The translations under genes were made by a program, and so were the position numbers. Positions 9,571-19,890 of a stretch of DNA of 64,000 bases are shown here, piece after piece. Each line of letters opens with the position of its first letter. Positions within the stretch are counted from its first letter, which is position 1. The stretch comes from Rhodoplanes sp. Z2-YC6860. GTDB lineage: Bacteria > Pseudomonadota > Alphaproteobacteria > Rhizobiales > Xanthobacteraceae. The stretch covers positions 4,300,029 through 4,364,028 of the forward strand of contig NZ_CP007440.1 in assembly GCF_001579845.1 (NCBI RefSeq). The letters are read 5' to 3'. The notes below the pieces were generated by a model, which was given only the letters and a program-made list of their open reading frames with translations, did not search any database and was not told the DNA's origin.

Positions 9571-11868
9571 TCAACTCACCACGAACACGATCGAGCGGTC
9601 CGACTTTTCCAGAACCGCGGTCGCAGTCTCGCCGAGAAACAGCTCTTTGCCCGGTCGTCGCTCGACGCCGATCACGATGAGGTTGTGGCGGTGCTTGGCT
9701 GCCTCCTTCAGGATCGCGTCGTCGGCGTTCTTTTCCGCGCGCAGGGCGGGGGCGGCTGCGACGTCGTAGGTTTCGCCGAGCTTGACGATATCCTTCAACA
9801 CTGCGTCGGCCATCTGCTTGGTGCGGGCCCTCGCGCCGTTCTGCTTCGGCGGCGCCACGTAGAGGGCGGTCACCGGCGCTCGTGTGGCCCGCGCCATCGA
9901 GATGGCGACCTCGGCGGCGCGCCGCGAGGGGCCGGTGCCGTTGACCGGCACGAGGATGCTCAAGCCGGCATGAGCCGGATCCTTGATGTGTCCATCGCGA
10001 GCCTCGACGATGGTCAGCGGGCCCTCGAAGCCTGTCGCAAGCTGCGTGACATCGGTGTTGAACTTGTGGCCGCGGAGCGTGGTGTTCTGCAGGCCGACCA
10101 CCATCATGTCGTAACCCTTCTCGGCCTCCTTGGCGACGACTTCTGCCTCGGTTGTCTTGTTCGTCAGCACGGTGACGTCGAGCTTTTCGGCTTCCTTCTT
10201 TTCCCCGCCTTCGGTCTCGTCGTTCGCGACCTGACTGGCGGTGTCGCGCAGCAACTGCGCGGCGGATTCTGCTGCCTGCTGAGCCGCTTCCTTTTCGTCG
10301 GACGAGGGAGCCTTGCCGTCCGCCTTCCTGCCGCCGGTCTTCCTGCCAGGAGTGACGTGCATCACCGTGGTCGGCATCGCGGTCGTTCCCGCCACCATGC
10401 CGGCGACGCGTGCGGCGAACCGTCCGTTGGCGCTGTCGTCGATTGCCACGAGCAGCCGTTCCATGTTTGACACGAAGCCTTTCGCGTCCTGTTCCTCGCG
10501 TTCGAGGCGCTCCTTTTCCTCCTTGCGGATCGGCACCCGCCCCAGCGCCCATCGCAAGGTCGGCGGCATGGCGAGCGTGGTGAGGATCGCCATGGTGACG
10601 ATCATCGTGAACAGGTCCTGGCTCAGCGCGCCCATCGACAGGCCGATGGTCGCGACGATGACCTCCGTCGAGCCGCGTGCGTTCATGCCAGTCGCAAGCG
10701 CCAGCGCTTCCCGGCGACTCAAGCCCCCGAGCTCACCGCCAAGGAAAGCGCCGCCAAACTTGCCAACGGTGGCAATCAGGATGAGCCCGCAGGTCAGCAA
10801 CAGCAGGTTCGGGTCTTTGAGCACCGTGAGGTCGGCGCCGAGTCCCGCGGTGCCGAAGAACACCGGCATGAAGAACGCGACGATCAGCCCGCGCAGCTCA
10901 TCCTCGATGTGGCGTGTCAGCAGCGGCGATTCACCGATCAGGATGCCGGCGACGAAGGCGCCGAGCACAGTGTGCACGCCGATCAGGGAGGTGGTGAGCG
11001 CCATCGCGCCCATGATCAGGAGAATCGCAGTGATCACCGCGAGCTCGCTGACAAACGTGTCGTTCACCCAGCGGATGATGAACGACACCACGCGCCGGCC
11101 GATCGTCAGGCTGAACGCCATGAACGCGATCGTGCCGATGACGCTCTGCGCGATGCTGAACGGATCGACATGGCCCTTCAGCGCAAGGCCGAAGATCACC
11201 GCGATGATGATCCAGCCTATGGTGTCGTCGACGATCGCCGAGCCGATGATCACCTGGCCGACGGTGCGGCGCAGGAAATTCATCTCGCGCACCACGGTCG
11301 CCACGATCTTCACCGAGGCGATCGACAGCGCGGTTCCGAGAAACAGTGAGGTGATCAACCGCTTGTCCGGATCGGGGATCATCGCATCGGGCAGGAATTC
11401 GCCCAGCGCAAAGCCCAGCGCAAACGGGATAATCACGCCCGAGACCGAGGCCGCGATCGACGCGCGGCTCGATCGTTTCACCAGCGCGAGGTCGGTCTCC
11501 ATCCCGGTCATGAGCAGGATCAGCAGCACGCCGAACTGCGCCACCGCATCGAGCATGGCCTTCTGCTCTTTCGAGGGCGGGAAGATCGCGTGCTGCAGGT
11601 CGGGAAACAGCGCGCCAAGCAGCGAGGGGCCGAGCAGGAGGCCCGCCATCAGCTGCCCCATGATCGCCGGCTGGCCCATCCGCAACAGCGCTTCGCCGAG
11701 CAGGCGGCCGACCAGCAGCAGCACCATGAGTTGAGCAACAAACACCGCTTCGGAGGGGCCATTGCTGCCCTCGGCCGCAAGTGCGGCCGGCGCGGACAAC
11801 AGCAGCAGCACGGTGGAGGCTGCCATCCACCCGGAGATGCGCCTTATCGAGCCGCCTGCGTGCGTCAC
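9571..11868 (-). CDS. CPA2-family cation/proton antiporter with C-terminal UspA domains
   Basis: This 765-residue membrane protein should exchange Na+ or K+ for protons across the inner membrane. Residues about 1-440 form the Na+/H+ exchanger domain with a signal-like start and some 12-13 hydrophobic helices; the ion-site region [14 protein letters not shown] (near 207-220) has the two aspartates typical of CPA2 exchangers. After a charged linker (near 440-465) come two universal-stress-protein-like domains: [20 protein letters not shown] near 470 and [20 protein letters not shown] near 625. A Lys/Asp/Glu-rich insert (about 505-560) separates the halves of the first. UspA tails probably sense nucleotides; that is inference from family knowledge. 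Confidence 0.9.
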   Translation of the reverse strand: MTHAGGSIRRISGWMAASTVLLLLSAPAALAAEGSNGPSEAVFVAQLMVLLLVGRLLGEALLRMGQPAIMGQLMAGLLLGPSLLGALFPDLQHAIFPPSKEQKAMLDAVAQFGVLLILLMTGMETDLALVKRSSRASIAASVSGVIIPFALGFALGEFLPDAMIPDPDKRLITSLFLGTALSIASVKIVATVVREMNFLRRTVGQVIIGSAIVDDTIGWIIIAVIFGLALKGHVDPFSIAQSVIGTIAFMAFSLTIGRRVVSFIIRWVNDTFVSELAVITAILLIMGAMALTTSLIGVHTVLGAFVAGILIGESPLLTRHIEDELRGLIVAFFMPVFFGTAGLGADLTVLKDPNLLLLTCGLILIATVGKFGGAFLGGELGGLSRREALALATGMNARGSTEVIVATIGLSMGALSQDLFTMIVTMAILTTLAMPPTLRWALGRVPIRKEEKERLEREEQDAKGFVSNMERLLVAIDDSANGRFAARVAGMVAGTTAMPTTVMHVTPGRKTGGRKADGKAPSSDEKEAAQQAAESAAQLLRDTASQVANDETEGGEKKEAEKLDVTVLTNKTTEAEVVAKEAEKGYDMMVVGLQNTTLRGHKFNTDVTQLATGFEGPLTIVEARDGHIKDPAHAGLSILVPVNGTGPSRRAAEVAISMARATRAPVTALYVAPPKQNGARARTKQMADAVLKDIVKLGETYDVAAAPALRAEKNADDAILKEAAKHRHNLIVIGVERRPGKELFLGETATAVLEKSDRSIVFVVS

Positions 11869-11966
11869 GGTCGTTCCAGCAGCGAGTTTTCGGGGTCCAA
11901 ACGGGAAGGGCGTCGGATAACGGGTCGTTTCGATCCGGGTTCCGTCCGTTTTGCCGCAAAATGCAA

Positions 11967-11983
11967 TTGCAAATTATTCGCAA
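11967..11983. promoter_or_regulatory. Candidate Mur (Mn-responsive Fur-family) operator
   Basis: TTGCAAAT-T-ATTCGCAA is a 17-base inverted repeat with 7 of 8 positions paired. It lies 47 bases upstream of the mntH start, between mntH and the divergent antiporter gene. Mur represses mntH in rhizobia through TGCAA-rich palindromes, so this is a good operator candidate; direct evidence is lacking. Confidence 0.5.
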
Positions 11984-12029
11984 CAAGCTTAGCTTTGGTT
12001 TCACTGGAAACCGAGTCCTGCGAATTGAA

Positions 12030-13391
12030 ATGTTGATGTCGACAAAATCCGAGCCGGCCGCGCCCGAACGGGCTTCGACTGGCGGCTGGCGCAGGGAACG
12101 TGAGCGCCCGTCGCTGGCGGAGGTGTTCGGCTCTGTTGCGACCAAGCCGTCCGGCTCGTTCTGGCGCAAGCTCGTGTCGTTCCTGGGCCCCGGCTACCTC
12201 GTCGCCGTCGGCTACATGGACCCAGGCAACTGGGCGACTTCGCTCGCCGGGGGCTCCAAGTTCGGCTACGCGCTGCTGACGGTTGCGCTGTTGTCCAACT
12301 TGATGGCGATCCTGCTGCAGGCGCTGTGCGCTCGGCTGGGCATCGGCGCAGGGCGCGATCTGGCGCAGGCCTGCCGCGACGCGTTTCCGGCTGTGGTGTC
12401 GCGGCCGCTGTGGCTGCTTGCTGAGATCGCGATCTGCGCCACGGACCTCGCCGAGGTGATCGGCACCGCGATCGGGCTCAATCTTCTGTTTGGCGTTCCG
12501 CTCGAGATCGGCGTGCTAATCACCGCGCTCGATGTCTTCATCATCCTGTGGCTGCAAAATCTTGGCTTCCGCTGGATCGAAGCCTTCATCGTGACCTTGC
12601 TCGGCGTGATCGCAGTCTGCTTCGGTGTGCAGATCGCCATGGCCGATCCGGACTGGGCCGCTGTGATCAAAGGCTTCGCGCCGACCACGCAGGTGGTCAC
12701 CAATCCGGACATGCTCTATCTCGCGCTCGGCATCCTCGGCGCCACCGTGATGCCGCACAATCTCTACCTGCATTCCGGGGTGGTGCAGACGCGCCGCTAT
12801 GGCGACAGCGTCGAGGACCGTCGCGAGGCGATCGGGCTTGCGACCGCCGACTCCACCATCGCGCTGATGTTCGCGCTTCTGATCAACGCCTCGATCCTGA
12901 TCCTCGCGGCGGCGACCTTCAACAAGGCCGGCAAGACCGACGTCGCCGAACTCGATCAGGTGCACGCGTTTCTCGCGCCGCTGCTCGGCTCCTCGATCGC
13001 CCCGACGCTGTTCGGCATCGCGCTGTTGTGTTGCGGTCTGAACTCCACCGTCACGGCGACGCTGGCCGGTCAGATCGTCATGGAAGGCTTCCTCGACATC
13101 AAGCTGCCGTCCTGGGCACGGCGCCTCGTGACGCGGTCGATCGCCATCGTGCCGGCCGCGGTGGTGACCATCTGGTACGGCGAGAAGGGCACGGCGCAGC
13201 TTCTGATTCTCAGTCAGGTCGTGCTGAGCCTGCAGCTGCCTTTTGCCATCGTACCGCTGGTGATGTTCACCGCCGACCGAAGAAAACTCGGCGAATTGAT
13301 CGCGCCGCGATGGGTGACGGCGCTGGCGGCGCTGACCGCGCTGCTGATCATCGTTCTGAACATAAAGCTGCTGTGGGACCTGGTCTTCTGA
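12030..13391 (+). CDS. mntH: Nramp-family divalent metal transporter (MntH-like)
   Basis: Nramp proteins import Mn2+ (and Fe2+) with protons through the inner membrane. The 453-residue protein carries the metal-site motif DPGN ([15 protein letters not shown]) in helix 1 and MPHNLYLHS in helix 6, with about 11 membrane segments. An open frame extends upstream to 11781, but that part is non-coding in character; the ATG at 12030, or the one at 12036, gives the normal soluble N-terminal tail. A candidate Mur box lies upstream, consistent with repression when manganese is plentiful. Confidence 0.92.
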   Translation: MLMSTKSEPAAPERASTGGWRRERERPSLAEVFGSVATKPSGSFWRKLVSFLGPGYLVAVGYMDPGNWATSLAGGSKFGYALLTVALLSNLMAILLQALCARLGIGAGRDLAQACRDAFPAVVSRPLWLLAEIAICATDLAEVIGTAIGLNLLFGVPLEIGVLITALDVFIILWLQNLGFRWIEAFIVTLLGVIAVCFGVQIAMADPDWAAVIKGFAPTTQVVTNPDMLYLALGILGATVMPHNLYLHSGVVQTRRYGDSVEDRREAIGLATADSTIALMFALLINASILILAAATFNKAGKTDVAELDQVHAFLAPLLGSSIAPTLFGIALLCCGLNSTVTATLAGQIVMEGFLDIKLPSWARRLVTRSIAIVPAAVVTIWYGEKGTAQLLILSQVVLSLQLPFAIVPLVMFTADRRKLGELIAPRWVTALAALTALLIIVLNIKLLWDLVF

Positions 13392-13431
13392 AATGGAAGA
13401 AATCGACGTCAGGCTAAGTCAGTAGGGGGCA

Positions 13432-15489
13432 ATGGTGTTGTTGAGTGGCGTGCAATGCGCGAAGCTTTCGCGCAAACGGGAACGTGCGACCAGACGGTCG
13501 TGGTCGAGTTGGCTGTTCTGCGGCGTGGCGGTGCTGGTATCCGCGCCGGAGTTGGCCCTGGCGGCCGATCTACCGCCGGTCACAAAGGCTCCTGCCGCCC
13601 GCGTGCTGCCATTCGACTGGAGCGGCGCCTACGTGGGCGGCCATGTCGGCATCACCCGCGGCCAGGTCGACAACACGCTGACCGAAAGCCGGCCAGTCGG
13701 ATCGAGCGAAAGCTTCGGCCCTGCCTTCGGTGGTGTCCAAGCCGGCTACAACCTCATTCTGAATTCCGGTCTGCTGCTCGGCCTCGAAGCCGACATGACT
13801 TTCACCAATCACCTGATCCCCAACCAGGTGATCGCCACGCGCGAAAGCTCGTCCACGACCATCACCGAGACGCTGGACTATGTCGGCACCGTCCGCGGCC
13901 GCATCGGCTATGCATTCGACCGCTTCCTGGTCTACGGCACCGGCGGCTTCGCCTATTCGCAGGCGCGCATCGTCGAGAGCCCCGGTAGCCTTGGGCCTGA
14001 GGACGACAAGCGGTTGATGTTGCGCTCCGGCTGGGCCGCGGGTGGCGGCGCCGCGATCGCGCTCAATCAATATTGGAGTGCGCGGGTCGACTATCTCTAT
14101 CACCAGTTCGGGCCGATCTCGCTGACGATGCCGTCGGGGCGCAATTACGAGTCGACCTTCGACATGCACATGCTGCGCGTGGGCCTCGACCGGAAGCTCG
14201 GCGGGCCGGAGGTGTTCGGTCCGCAGGTCAGCGACGACAACGGATCGGGCTTCGGCGACTGGAATGTGCACGGGCAGGTGACCGTGATCGGGCAGGGGCA
14301 CGGCACGTTTCGTTCGCCCTATGTGGGTCCGAACAGCTTGTCGCCGAACCCGCAGGCGCGCAACACGTCGACCATGACGGCGTTTCTCGGCTTCCGCCCC
14401 TGGGAGGGCGGCGAGATCTATCTCAATCCGGAGCTGATGCAGGGCTTCGGTCTCGATGGTGTGCACGGCGTCGCGGCATTTCCCAACGGCGAGGCGCAGA
14501 AGTCGAACTTCCCGACGCCGCGCTTCAACATGGCGCGGATGTACCTGCGCCAGACGTGGGGGCTCGGCGGCGAGCAGGAGGTCATCCCCGATGGTCCCAA
14601 TCAGCTCGCGACCAAGCAGGACATCGACCGTGTCAGCGTGACGGTCGGAAAATTCTCGGTGCTGGATTTCTTCAATCTCAACTCCTATTCGGGTGAGCCG
14701 CGCACGGGCTTCATCAATTGGAACATGTATGGCGGCGGCTCCTACGACTGGACCATGGACCGGCTGAGCTGGACATGGGGCGCCATGACCGAGATCAACC
14801 GGAAAGACTGGGCGTTCCGTGTCGGTTATTTCCTCTTGCCGTCGGTCTCGAACGTCGACAATTTCGATATGAACATTCCGCGGCACGGCGAAGTCGCAGC
14901 CGAGCTCGAACTGCGCTACGAGCTCTTCAAGCAACCCGGCAAGCTCCGGCTGTTCGGCTGGGTCAATCACGGCACCATGGGCGGCTATGCCGACGCTGTG
15001 GCCCTGCCGGTCACGAGTCCCAACTATCCGGATATCGAGGCGACGCGAAAGACACGCACCAACTACGGCGTTGTCGTCAATCTGGAGCAGGCCATCACGA
15101 AGGAGCTCGGCGTGTTCTCACGCGTCACGTGGAGCCCGGGGCAGACCGAGCTGATCGGCTGGACCGATGTGCATCGCAGCGCTTCGCTCGGTGCCCAGCT
15201 CAAGGGCACGGCCTGGGGCAGGCCGAACGACAAAATCGGTGTCGCCGGAATCGTCGAAGAGCTTTCAAGCGAAGCGCGCAGCTATTTCGCCGCGGGCGGG
15301 CTCGGCATTGTCATCGGCGACGGCAAGCTCAACTACCGGCCCGAAAAGGTGCTGGAGGCCTACTACGCGTTCTCCATCAACAAATGGAGCACGTTTACCT
15401 TGGACTATCAGTTCGTCGCCAACCCGGCCTACAACGCCGATCGCGGCCCGGTCTCGTTCTATTCGGTGCGCTACCATGCCGAATGGTGA
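13432..15489 (+). CDS. Outer-membrane protein: opacity-type barrel fused to OprB-like porin
   Basis: The 685-residue protein has a signal peptide ending ALAADLPP near residue 45, typical of rhizobial Omp25/Omp31 proteins. Residues about 58-250 match the small opacity-type beta-barrel (FDWSGAYVGGHVGI, YGTGGFAYSQ). Residues about 262-685 match a carbohydrate-selective porin of the OprB type, with WNVHGQVTVIGQGHGTF, GQ-type strands and a C-terminal aromatic strand ending RYHAEW. Two barrel domains in one chain is unusual but recurs in Bradyrhizobium-like genomes from memory. A GTAGGGGG ribosome binding site precedes the ATG. It should sit in the outer membrane and pass sugars or small solutes. 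Confidence 0.8.
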   Translation: MVLLSGVQCAKLSRKRERATRRSWSSWLFCGVAVLVSAPELALAADLPPVTKAPAARVLPFDWSGAYVGGHVGITRGQVDNTLTESRPVGSSESFGPAFGGVQAGYNLILNSGLLLGLEADMTFTNHLIPNQVIATRESSSTTITETLDYVGTVRGRIGYAFDRFLVYGTGGFAYSQARIVESPGSLGPEDDKRLMLRSGWAAGGGAAIALNQYWSARVDYLYHQFGPISLTMPSGRNYESTFDMHMLRVGLDRKLGGPEVFGPQVSDDNGSGFGDWNVHGQVTVIGQGHGTFRSPYVGPNSLSPNPQARNTSTMTAFLGFRPWEGGEIYLNPELMQGFGLDGVHGVAAFPNGEAQKSNFPTPRFNMARMYLRQTWGLGGEQEVIPDGPNQLATKQDIDRVSVTVGKFSVLDFFNLNSYSGEPRTGFINWNMYGGGSYDWTMDRLSWTWGAMTEINRKDWAFRVGYFLLPSVSNVDNFDMNIPRHGEVAAELELRYELFKQPGKLRLFGWVNHGTMGGYADAVALPVTSPNYPDIEATRKTRTNYGVVVNLEQAITKELGVFSRVTWSPGQTELIGWTDVHRSASLGAQLKGTAWGRPNDKIGVAGIVEELSSEARSYFAAGGLGIVIGDGKLNYRPEKVLEAYYAFSINKWSTFTLDYQFVANPAYNADRGPVSFYSVRYHAEW

Positions 15490-15517
15490 AGGAGCGCTCT
15501 GTCGATAGCCGCCGCAG

Positions 15518-16930
15518 CTAATATTTCAGCGTCGTCGTGACGCCGAAGATCGCGGCGTCGCCAATTCTCGACAGACCTGTCGGGTCGAGTGGATTGGACA
15601 CACCGCCGGACGGCCGCCACACATACTGAAAGTAGGGCGCAATCAGCCAGCCGGGCTTGATGTGCGCCTCGTAGATCATCTCGAGCAGCGTTTCGTTGCT
15701 GCGCACCGGAGTCGGCAGGCTGGTGAAGTCCTGACTGTCGATATCGAGCGCGCGCGCCGTCGGCGAGATGTGCATGTAGGCCATCGCGATGCCGAACCGA
15801 TCGAGCGGGCGGCCCGGGATCATGCCGCTGAAGCCGATGCCGCCGTCGATGTAGAGATCGATCAGGTTGCGGTCGGGCGGGCTATAGGCGATCCGCGCGA
15901 AGGCGGTGATGCCCTGCACCGATGCGTTGACGCCCTTTTCGGTCACCGACGCGGGACGATACAGCGTCTGCTCGATCACGGCGAAGTAGCCCTGGTTGCC
16001 GCGGTGGCGCGCGGGAATGCCTGTGCCGGCGGGATCGGCGAGCGAGAGGCCTTGCATGGTGAAGCGCTGATCGTCGAACGAGCCGAAATGCTGCCAGGCG
16101 CCGGGCGTGAAGTTGCCCGGCAGCGTCATGCCGGCGATCTCCAGCGAATAGTCCCAGCGCACCTGGCCGATCAGCCATGGCGGGTCCTGCAGACGAAACG
16201 CCAAGCCGTGATTGTCACGCAGTTGCGGATCGCCCGGGCCTGGGGCCGCCGGATTGCCGTTGAAGACCGCAACAAAGGCGGTGACGCCTTCGGCCGGTTG
16301 CGCTTTGACGCGAATGCCCGGCACGGCGATCGGCGGCGCGGGGCCACCGGCCGGCAGATTGGTCGCCTTGATCGCGGGCCAGCCGAAGGTGCCGTTGATG
16401 AACAGGTCGTCGGTCTGGCTGTCGAAGAATTCAACGTCGGCGGCCTGCTGGCCCGCCTTGATCGCAAGCTTGCCGTCCCACAACGTCTTCTCGAGATAGG
16501 CCTCGTAAAGCCGGGTGTCGGGCAACGCCTCGATCTCGCTGACGGTCGCCAAGTTGCCGATGTAGTCGTGCGTCAGCCCGCGGCCCCAGATCTCGAACAT
16601 GTTGGCGTGGAATTTCAGGCCGTCCAACCCAGCAAGCTTTTCGAGATCGGCATCGACGCCGAGGTCGAGCCGGCCGAAATTGATGAAGCCGCGCTTCATG
16701 CCGCCCGAAACATTGCCGATATTGTCCATGATGAAGGTGGCGCCGAACGACAAACCCTTTTTGTCGAGGTCGCTGCGCCAGTCGTTGAACCACTTCGGGA
16801 TCGGCAGCCATTCCGCGGCAGTTTCATCCTTGGCGCCGGCCAAGGCTGCACCGGGACAAAGAACTGAAAAGATGAACTGCGACAGCGCAGCGAAAACAAC
16901 AACACGCAGAAATGAGGACGCTTGTACCAT
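15518..16930 (-). CDS. Carbohydrate porin, OprB family
   Basis: OprB porins let sugars and other small solutes through the outer membrane. The 470-residue protein has a signal peptide (cleavage near AALAGAKDE, about residue 33), then a porin region with the OprB pattern GRLDLGVDADLEKL, LPDTRLYEAYLEKTL and LAIKAGQ, and ends with the aromatic outer-membrane signature TTTLKY. It is convergent with the fused porin at 13432-15489, with 28 bases between the stops. No transporter for the imported solute is adjacent. Confidence 0.88.
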   Translation of the reverse strand: MVQASSFLRVVVFAALSQFIFSVLCPGAALAGAKDETAAEWLPIPKWFNDWRSDLDKKGLSFGATFIMDNIGNVSGGMKRGFINFGRLDLGVDADLEKLAGLDGLKFHANMFEIWGRGLTHDYIGNLATVSEIEALPDTRLYEAYLEKTLWDGKLAIKAGQQAADVEFFDSQTDDLFINGTFGWPAIKATNLPAGGPAPPIAVPGIRVKAQPAEGVTAFVAVFNGNPAAPGPGDPQLRDNHGLAFRLQDPPWLIGQVRWDYSLEIAGMTLPGNFTPGAWQHFGSFDDQRFTMQGLSLADPAGTGIPARHRGNQGYFAVIEQTLYRPASVTEKGVNASVQGITAFARIAYSPPDRNLIDLYIDGGIGFSGMIPGRPLDRFGIAMAYMHISPTARALDIDSQDFTSLPTPVRSNETLLEMIYEAHIKPGWLIAPYFQYVWRPSGGVSNPLDPTGLSRIGDAAIFGVTTTLKY

Positions 16931-17085
16931 CGCGCTTCGTCATCAAACCGAGCGCGAAGGCTGAACGCTGCTGCGTCACGCCTGCGATTGTGCAGGATTG
17001 CGCCCTGCCACAGTGGTAGGGAAGCTTTGTAACGGTCGGATGACTGTGCCGATCGGGCCGTACGAGGCGGTGGCCGCAGAACGCG

Positions 17086-17865
17086 TTACCGCTTCTTCGG
17101 CACCAGCGCTTCGTTCTCGCTGGTGACCTTGACCCAGCCGTCGGGCATCAGCCGCTCCTGGGGCAGGAAGCGCGATTTGTAGTCCATCTTGCGGGAGTCA
17201 CGGACCCAGTAGCCGAGATAGACGTAGGGCAGGCCCATGCGCTTGGCGCGTTCGATATGGTCGAGGATCATGAAGGTGCCGAGCGACCGCCACGCTTCTT
17301 CGGGGTCGAAGAACGAATAGACCATCGAGAGCCCATCGCCGAGCACGTCGGTGAGCGCCACCGCCAGCAGGTTACCCGAACCCCGTCCATTGATTGAAGA
17401 GTCCGGACCACGGCGGCGGTATTCGACGAGGCGCGTCTTCACGTGGCTGTCCTCGACCATCATGGCATAGTCGAGCACCGTCATGTCGGCCATGCCGCCG
17501 TCGCGATGGCGGGAGTCGAGATAGCTTCGAAACACCGAGTACTGCTCGGAGGTCGGCACCAGCGCCCGCATGTCGCCAACGAGGCCAGCGTTGGCATCGA
17601 GCACGCGGCGCATGTTGCGCGACGGCTTGAACTGGTCGGCGATCACACGCACCGAGACGCAGGCGCGGCAGGTTTCGCAGGCCGGCCGATAGGCGATCGA
17701 CTGGCTTCGCCGGAAGCCGCCGTGAGTCAGAAGATCGTTCAGCCCCGGCGCACGCTCGCCGACCAGATGGGTGAACACCTTGCGCTCCTCGCGGCCCGGC
17801 AGATACGGGCATGGTGAGGGCGCGGTCAGATAGAATTGCGGCGTATCGCGGGAATGCTGAGTCAC
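17086..17865 (-). CDS. bpt: Aspartate/glutamate leucyltransferase
   Basis: Bpt transfers leucine from Leu-tRNA to N-terminal Asp or Glu of proteins, marking them for ClpAP degradation by the bacterial N-end rule. The 259-residue protein has the conserved N-terminal ATE_N region with [13 protein letters not shown] and the cysteine-rich [13 protein letters not shown] (near 62-74), and the C-terminal GNAT-like domain with [26 protein letters not shown] and YLGYWV. Length and motif order fit Bpt. It lies next to an RDD-family gene on the same strand, an arrangement familiar from related genomes. Confidence 0.93.
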   Translation of the reverse strand: MTQHSRDTPQFYLTAPSPCPYLPGREERKVFTHLVGERAPGLNDLLTHGGFRRSQSIAYRPACETCRACVSVRVIADQFKPSRNMRRVLDANAGLVGDMRALVPTSEQYSVFRSYLDSRHRDGGMADMTVLDYAMMVEDSHVKTRLVEYRRRGPDSSINGRGSGNLLAVALTDVLGDGLSMVYSFFDPEEAWRSLGTFMILDHIERAKRMGLPYVYLGYWVRDSRKMDYKSRFLPQERLMPDGWVKVTSENEALVPKKR

Positions 17866-17974
17866 GGACGTCCGGCGCCTCGTTTGCGAAGCCTTGGCTT
17901 GCGGAGGGTTTGCCTCGATGCCGTAATCTTCGCCCCGAAAGCGGCCCGCGTCAAAGGGCGTCCGCGGTTGTGCA

Positions 17975-18514
17975 TCAAGCCGGCCGGTGGAGCGTCCGCA
18001 GCGCCGCCGCCCGCTCTACGTTGTTGATCACAATGGTTCCAACCAGGAAATCGTGCAGGCAGCGCCGCCGCTCATTGAACAGGCAGACCACCAGGACCAG
18101 CGGCGTGATCGCCGAGATGGTGATCCAGAACACCACCGCATGCACCGCGCCCAGCACGAAATAAGCCGGTGCGCCGTACCAGGTGCGCATTTCGATATCC
18201 ATGATGCGCATGCCGATGGTGGCCGAGGACGCGCTGCCGAGCGTCATGCCGTAGTAGACGATCGCCCAGACCACCATGCCGGGCCAGAGCAGGCCGTACA
18301 GGAAAAAGCCCAGGCCGAAGGTGACGATGCCGATGACGAAAATGAACATCGACACGAAGACGACCGGAAGCGACAGGATCAGAAAGTCGATCAGGAAGGC
18401 CACGATGCGTCGCGCCACCACGCCCTCGAACAGCTCGGGATTGGTGACCGGGTCATAGGCGTGAGGTTTGACTTCAAACGACACACCAATTCGTTTGGGC
18501 TCGCTCGCGGCCAT
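17975..18514 (-). CDS. RDD-family membrane protein
   Basis: The 179-residue protein has the RDD-domain start [21 protein letters not shown], with the Arg and Asp that name the family, and three to four membrane helices. A short cytosolic segment with [13 protein letters not shown] closes the domain. The start at 18514 (MAASEPKR) is preferred to the frame's first ATG ten codons upstream because it matches the usual short N-terminus. RDD proteins are poorly understood; some affect ion or compatible-solute transport. It lies upstream of bpt on the same strand. Confidence 0.85.
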   Translation of the reverse strand: MAASEPKRIGVSFEVKPHAYDPVTNPELFEGVVARRIVAFLIDFLILSLPVVFVSMFIFVIGIVTFGLGFFLYGLLWPGMVVWAIVYYGMTLGSASSATIGMRIMDIEMRTWYGAPAYFVLGAVHAVVFWITISAITPLVLVVCLFNERRRCLHDFLVGTIVINNVERAAALRTLHRPA

Positions 18515-18647
18515 GATTCGGTAGCCTATCGCAATCGGACACAAAAATGGGCAGAAAAACCGGCTTTACAAGGGCATCCAAAGCCGCATGGGAAGCCTCG
18601 GCTCCCGCGGCGCTTTGTCATAAATTGCCGGCCTGTGGAGGTCGAGT

Positions 18648-19886
18648 TTGAGCACCATTCAGCTTGCGGTCGGGCTGGCCGAAATCGAGGACGCGCGGCG
18701 CGTGATCGCGGGCCATGTGCTGCGTACGCCCATGCTGCCGGCGCCGCGGCTGTCGGCGCTGGCCGGCACCGAGGTCTTCGTCAAATACGAAAACCTCCAG
18801 GTCACCAACTCGTTCAAGGAGCGTGGCGCGCGGGTGAAACTTGCCGCGTTGACGGAAGCCGAGCGCAAGCGCGGCGTCATCGCCATGTCGGCTGGCAATC
18901 ACGCCCAGGCCGTGGCCTACCACGCGGCGCTTCTTGGGATCGCCGCGACCATCGTGATGCCGGTGACGACGCCGTTCGTGAAAGTCGCTTCCACCAGGGC
19001 TTACGGCGCCTGCGTGCTGCTCGACGGCGAGACGGTGAGCGAAGCACAGGCGCGCGCCGAGGCTGAGGCGAAGGCGCAGGGGCTGACCTGGGTGCATCCC
19101 TATGACGATCCGTTCGTCATCGCCGGCCAGGGTACGATTGCATTGGAGATGCTGGAGGAGGTGCCCACACTCGACACGCTGGTGATTCCGATCGGCGGCG
19201 GCGGGCTCATCTCCGGCATCGCGACGGCCGCCAAGGCGATCAAGCCGGCCATTGAGATCGTCGGCGTTGAATCGATGCTCTATCCGTCGATGTGGAATGC
19301 GATCAACGGCGCGCAACGCGTGATCGGCGGCGCCACCCTCGCCGAGGGCATCGCCGTGAAGAACGTGGGCTCATTGACCTTGCCGATCATCCGCAGCCTC
19401 GTGAGCGACATCCTCCTGGTCGACGAGGAGCACATCGAGCGCGCCGTGAATGCGTATCTGACGTTGCAGAAGGCCATGGCGGAGGGTGCGGGCGCCGCGG
19501 GGCTCGCTGCGATGCTCGCCGAGCCGCGGCGTTTCAAGGGCAAACGCGTCGGACTGGTGCTGTGCGGCGGCAACATAGATCCGCGGATCCTCGCCTCGAT
19601 CATGATCCGCGAATTGGAGCGCGACAGCCGGATCGTATCGTTCCGCCTGACCATCGCGGACCGCCCGGGTTTGCTTGGCCAGATTGCCACCATGCTGGGA
19701 CGGCTCGGCGCCAATATCTTGGAAGTCGATCACCGGCGGATGTTTCTCGACGTGCCGGCCAAGGGCGCGCGTCTCGATATTACGGTCGAGACCCGCGACG
19801 CGGCGCATGCGGACGAGATTTTCGCAGCCTTCGAGGCGGAAGGGTTTTCGCCGCTGCGCGTCGACCCCGGCAATACGATGGAGTAG
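18648..19886 (+). CDS. ilvA: Threonine dehydratase (PLP enzyme with ACT domain)
   Basis: The enzyme converts threonine to 2-oxobutyrate and ammonia, the first step to isoleucine or a catabolic route. The 412-residue protein has the PLP lysine in NSFKERGARVKL (near residue 53), the PLP phosphate loop in IGGGGLISGIA, and a C-terminal single ACT domain (from about 330, RLTIADRPGLLGQIATML). One ACT domain with this length matches the shorter threonine ammonia-lyase type rather than the two-ACT IlvA. The start codon is TTG, supported by GGAGG six bases upstream. It may be biosynthetic or catabolic; context does not decide. Confidence 0.88.
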   Translation: MSTIQLAVGLAEIEDARRVIAGHVLRTPMLPAPRLSALAGTEVFVKYENLQVTNSFKERGARVKLAALTEAERKRGVIAMSAGNHAQAVAYHAALLGIAATIVMPVTTPFVKVASTRAYGACVLLDGETVSEAQARAEAEAKAQGLTWVHPYDDPFVIAGQGTIALEMLEEVPTLDTLVIPIGGGGLISGIATAAKAIKPAIEIVGVESMLYPSMWNAINGAQRVIGGATLAEGIAVKNVGSLTLPIIRSLVSDILLVDEEHIERAVNAYLTLQKAMAEGAGAAGLAAMLAEPRRFKGKRVGLVLCGGNIDPRILASIMIRELERDSRIVSFRLTIADRPGLLGQIATMLGRLGANILEVDHRRMFLDVPAKGARLDITVETRDAAHADEIFAAFEAEGFSPLRVDPGNTME

Positions 19887-19890
19887 CCGA

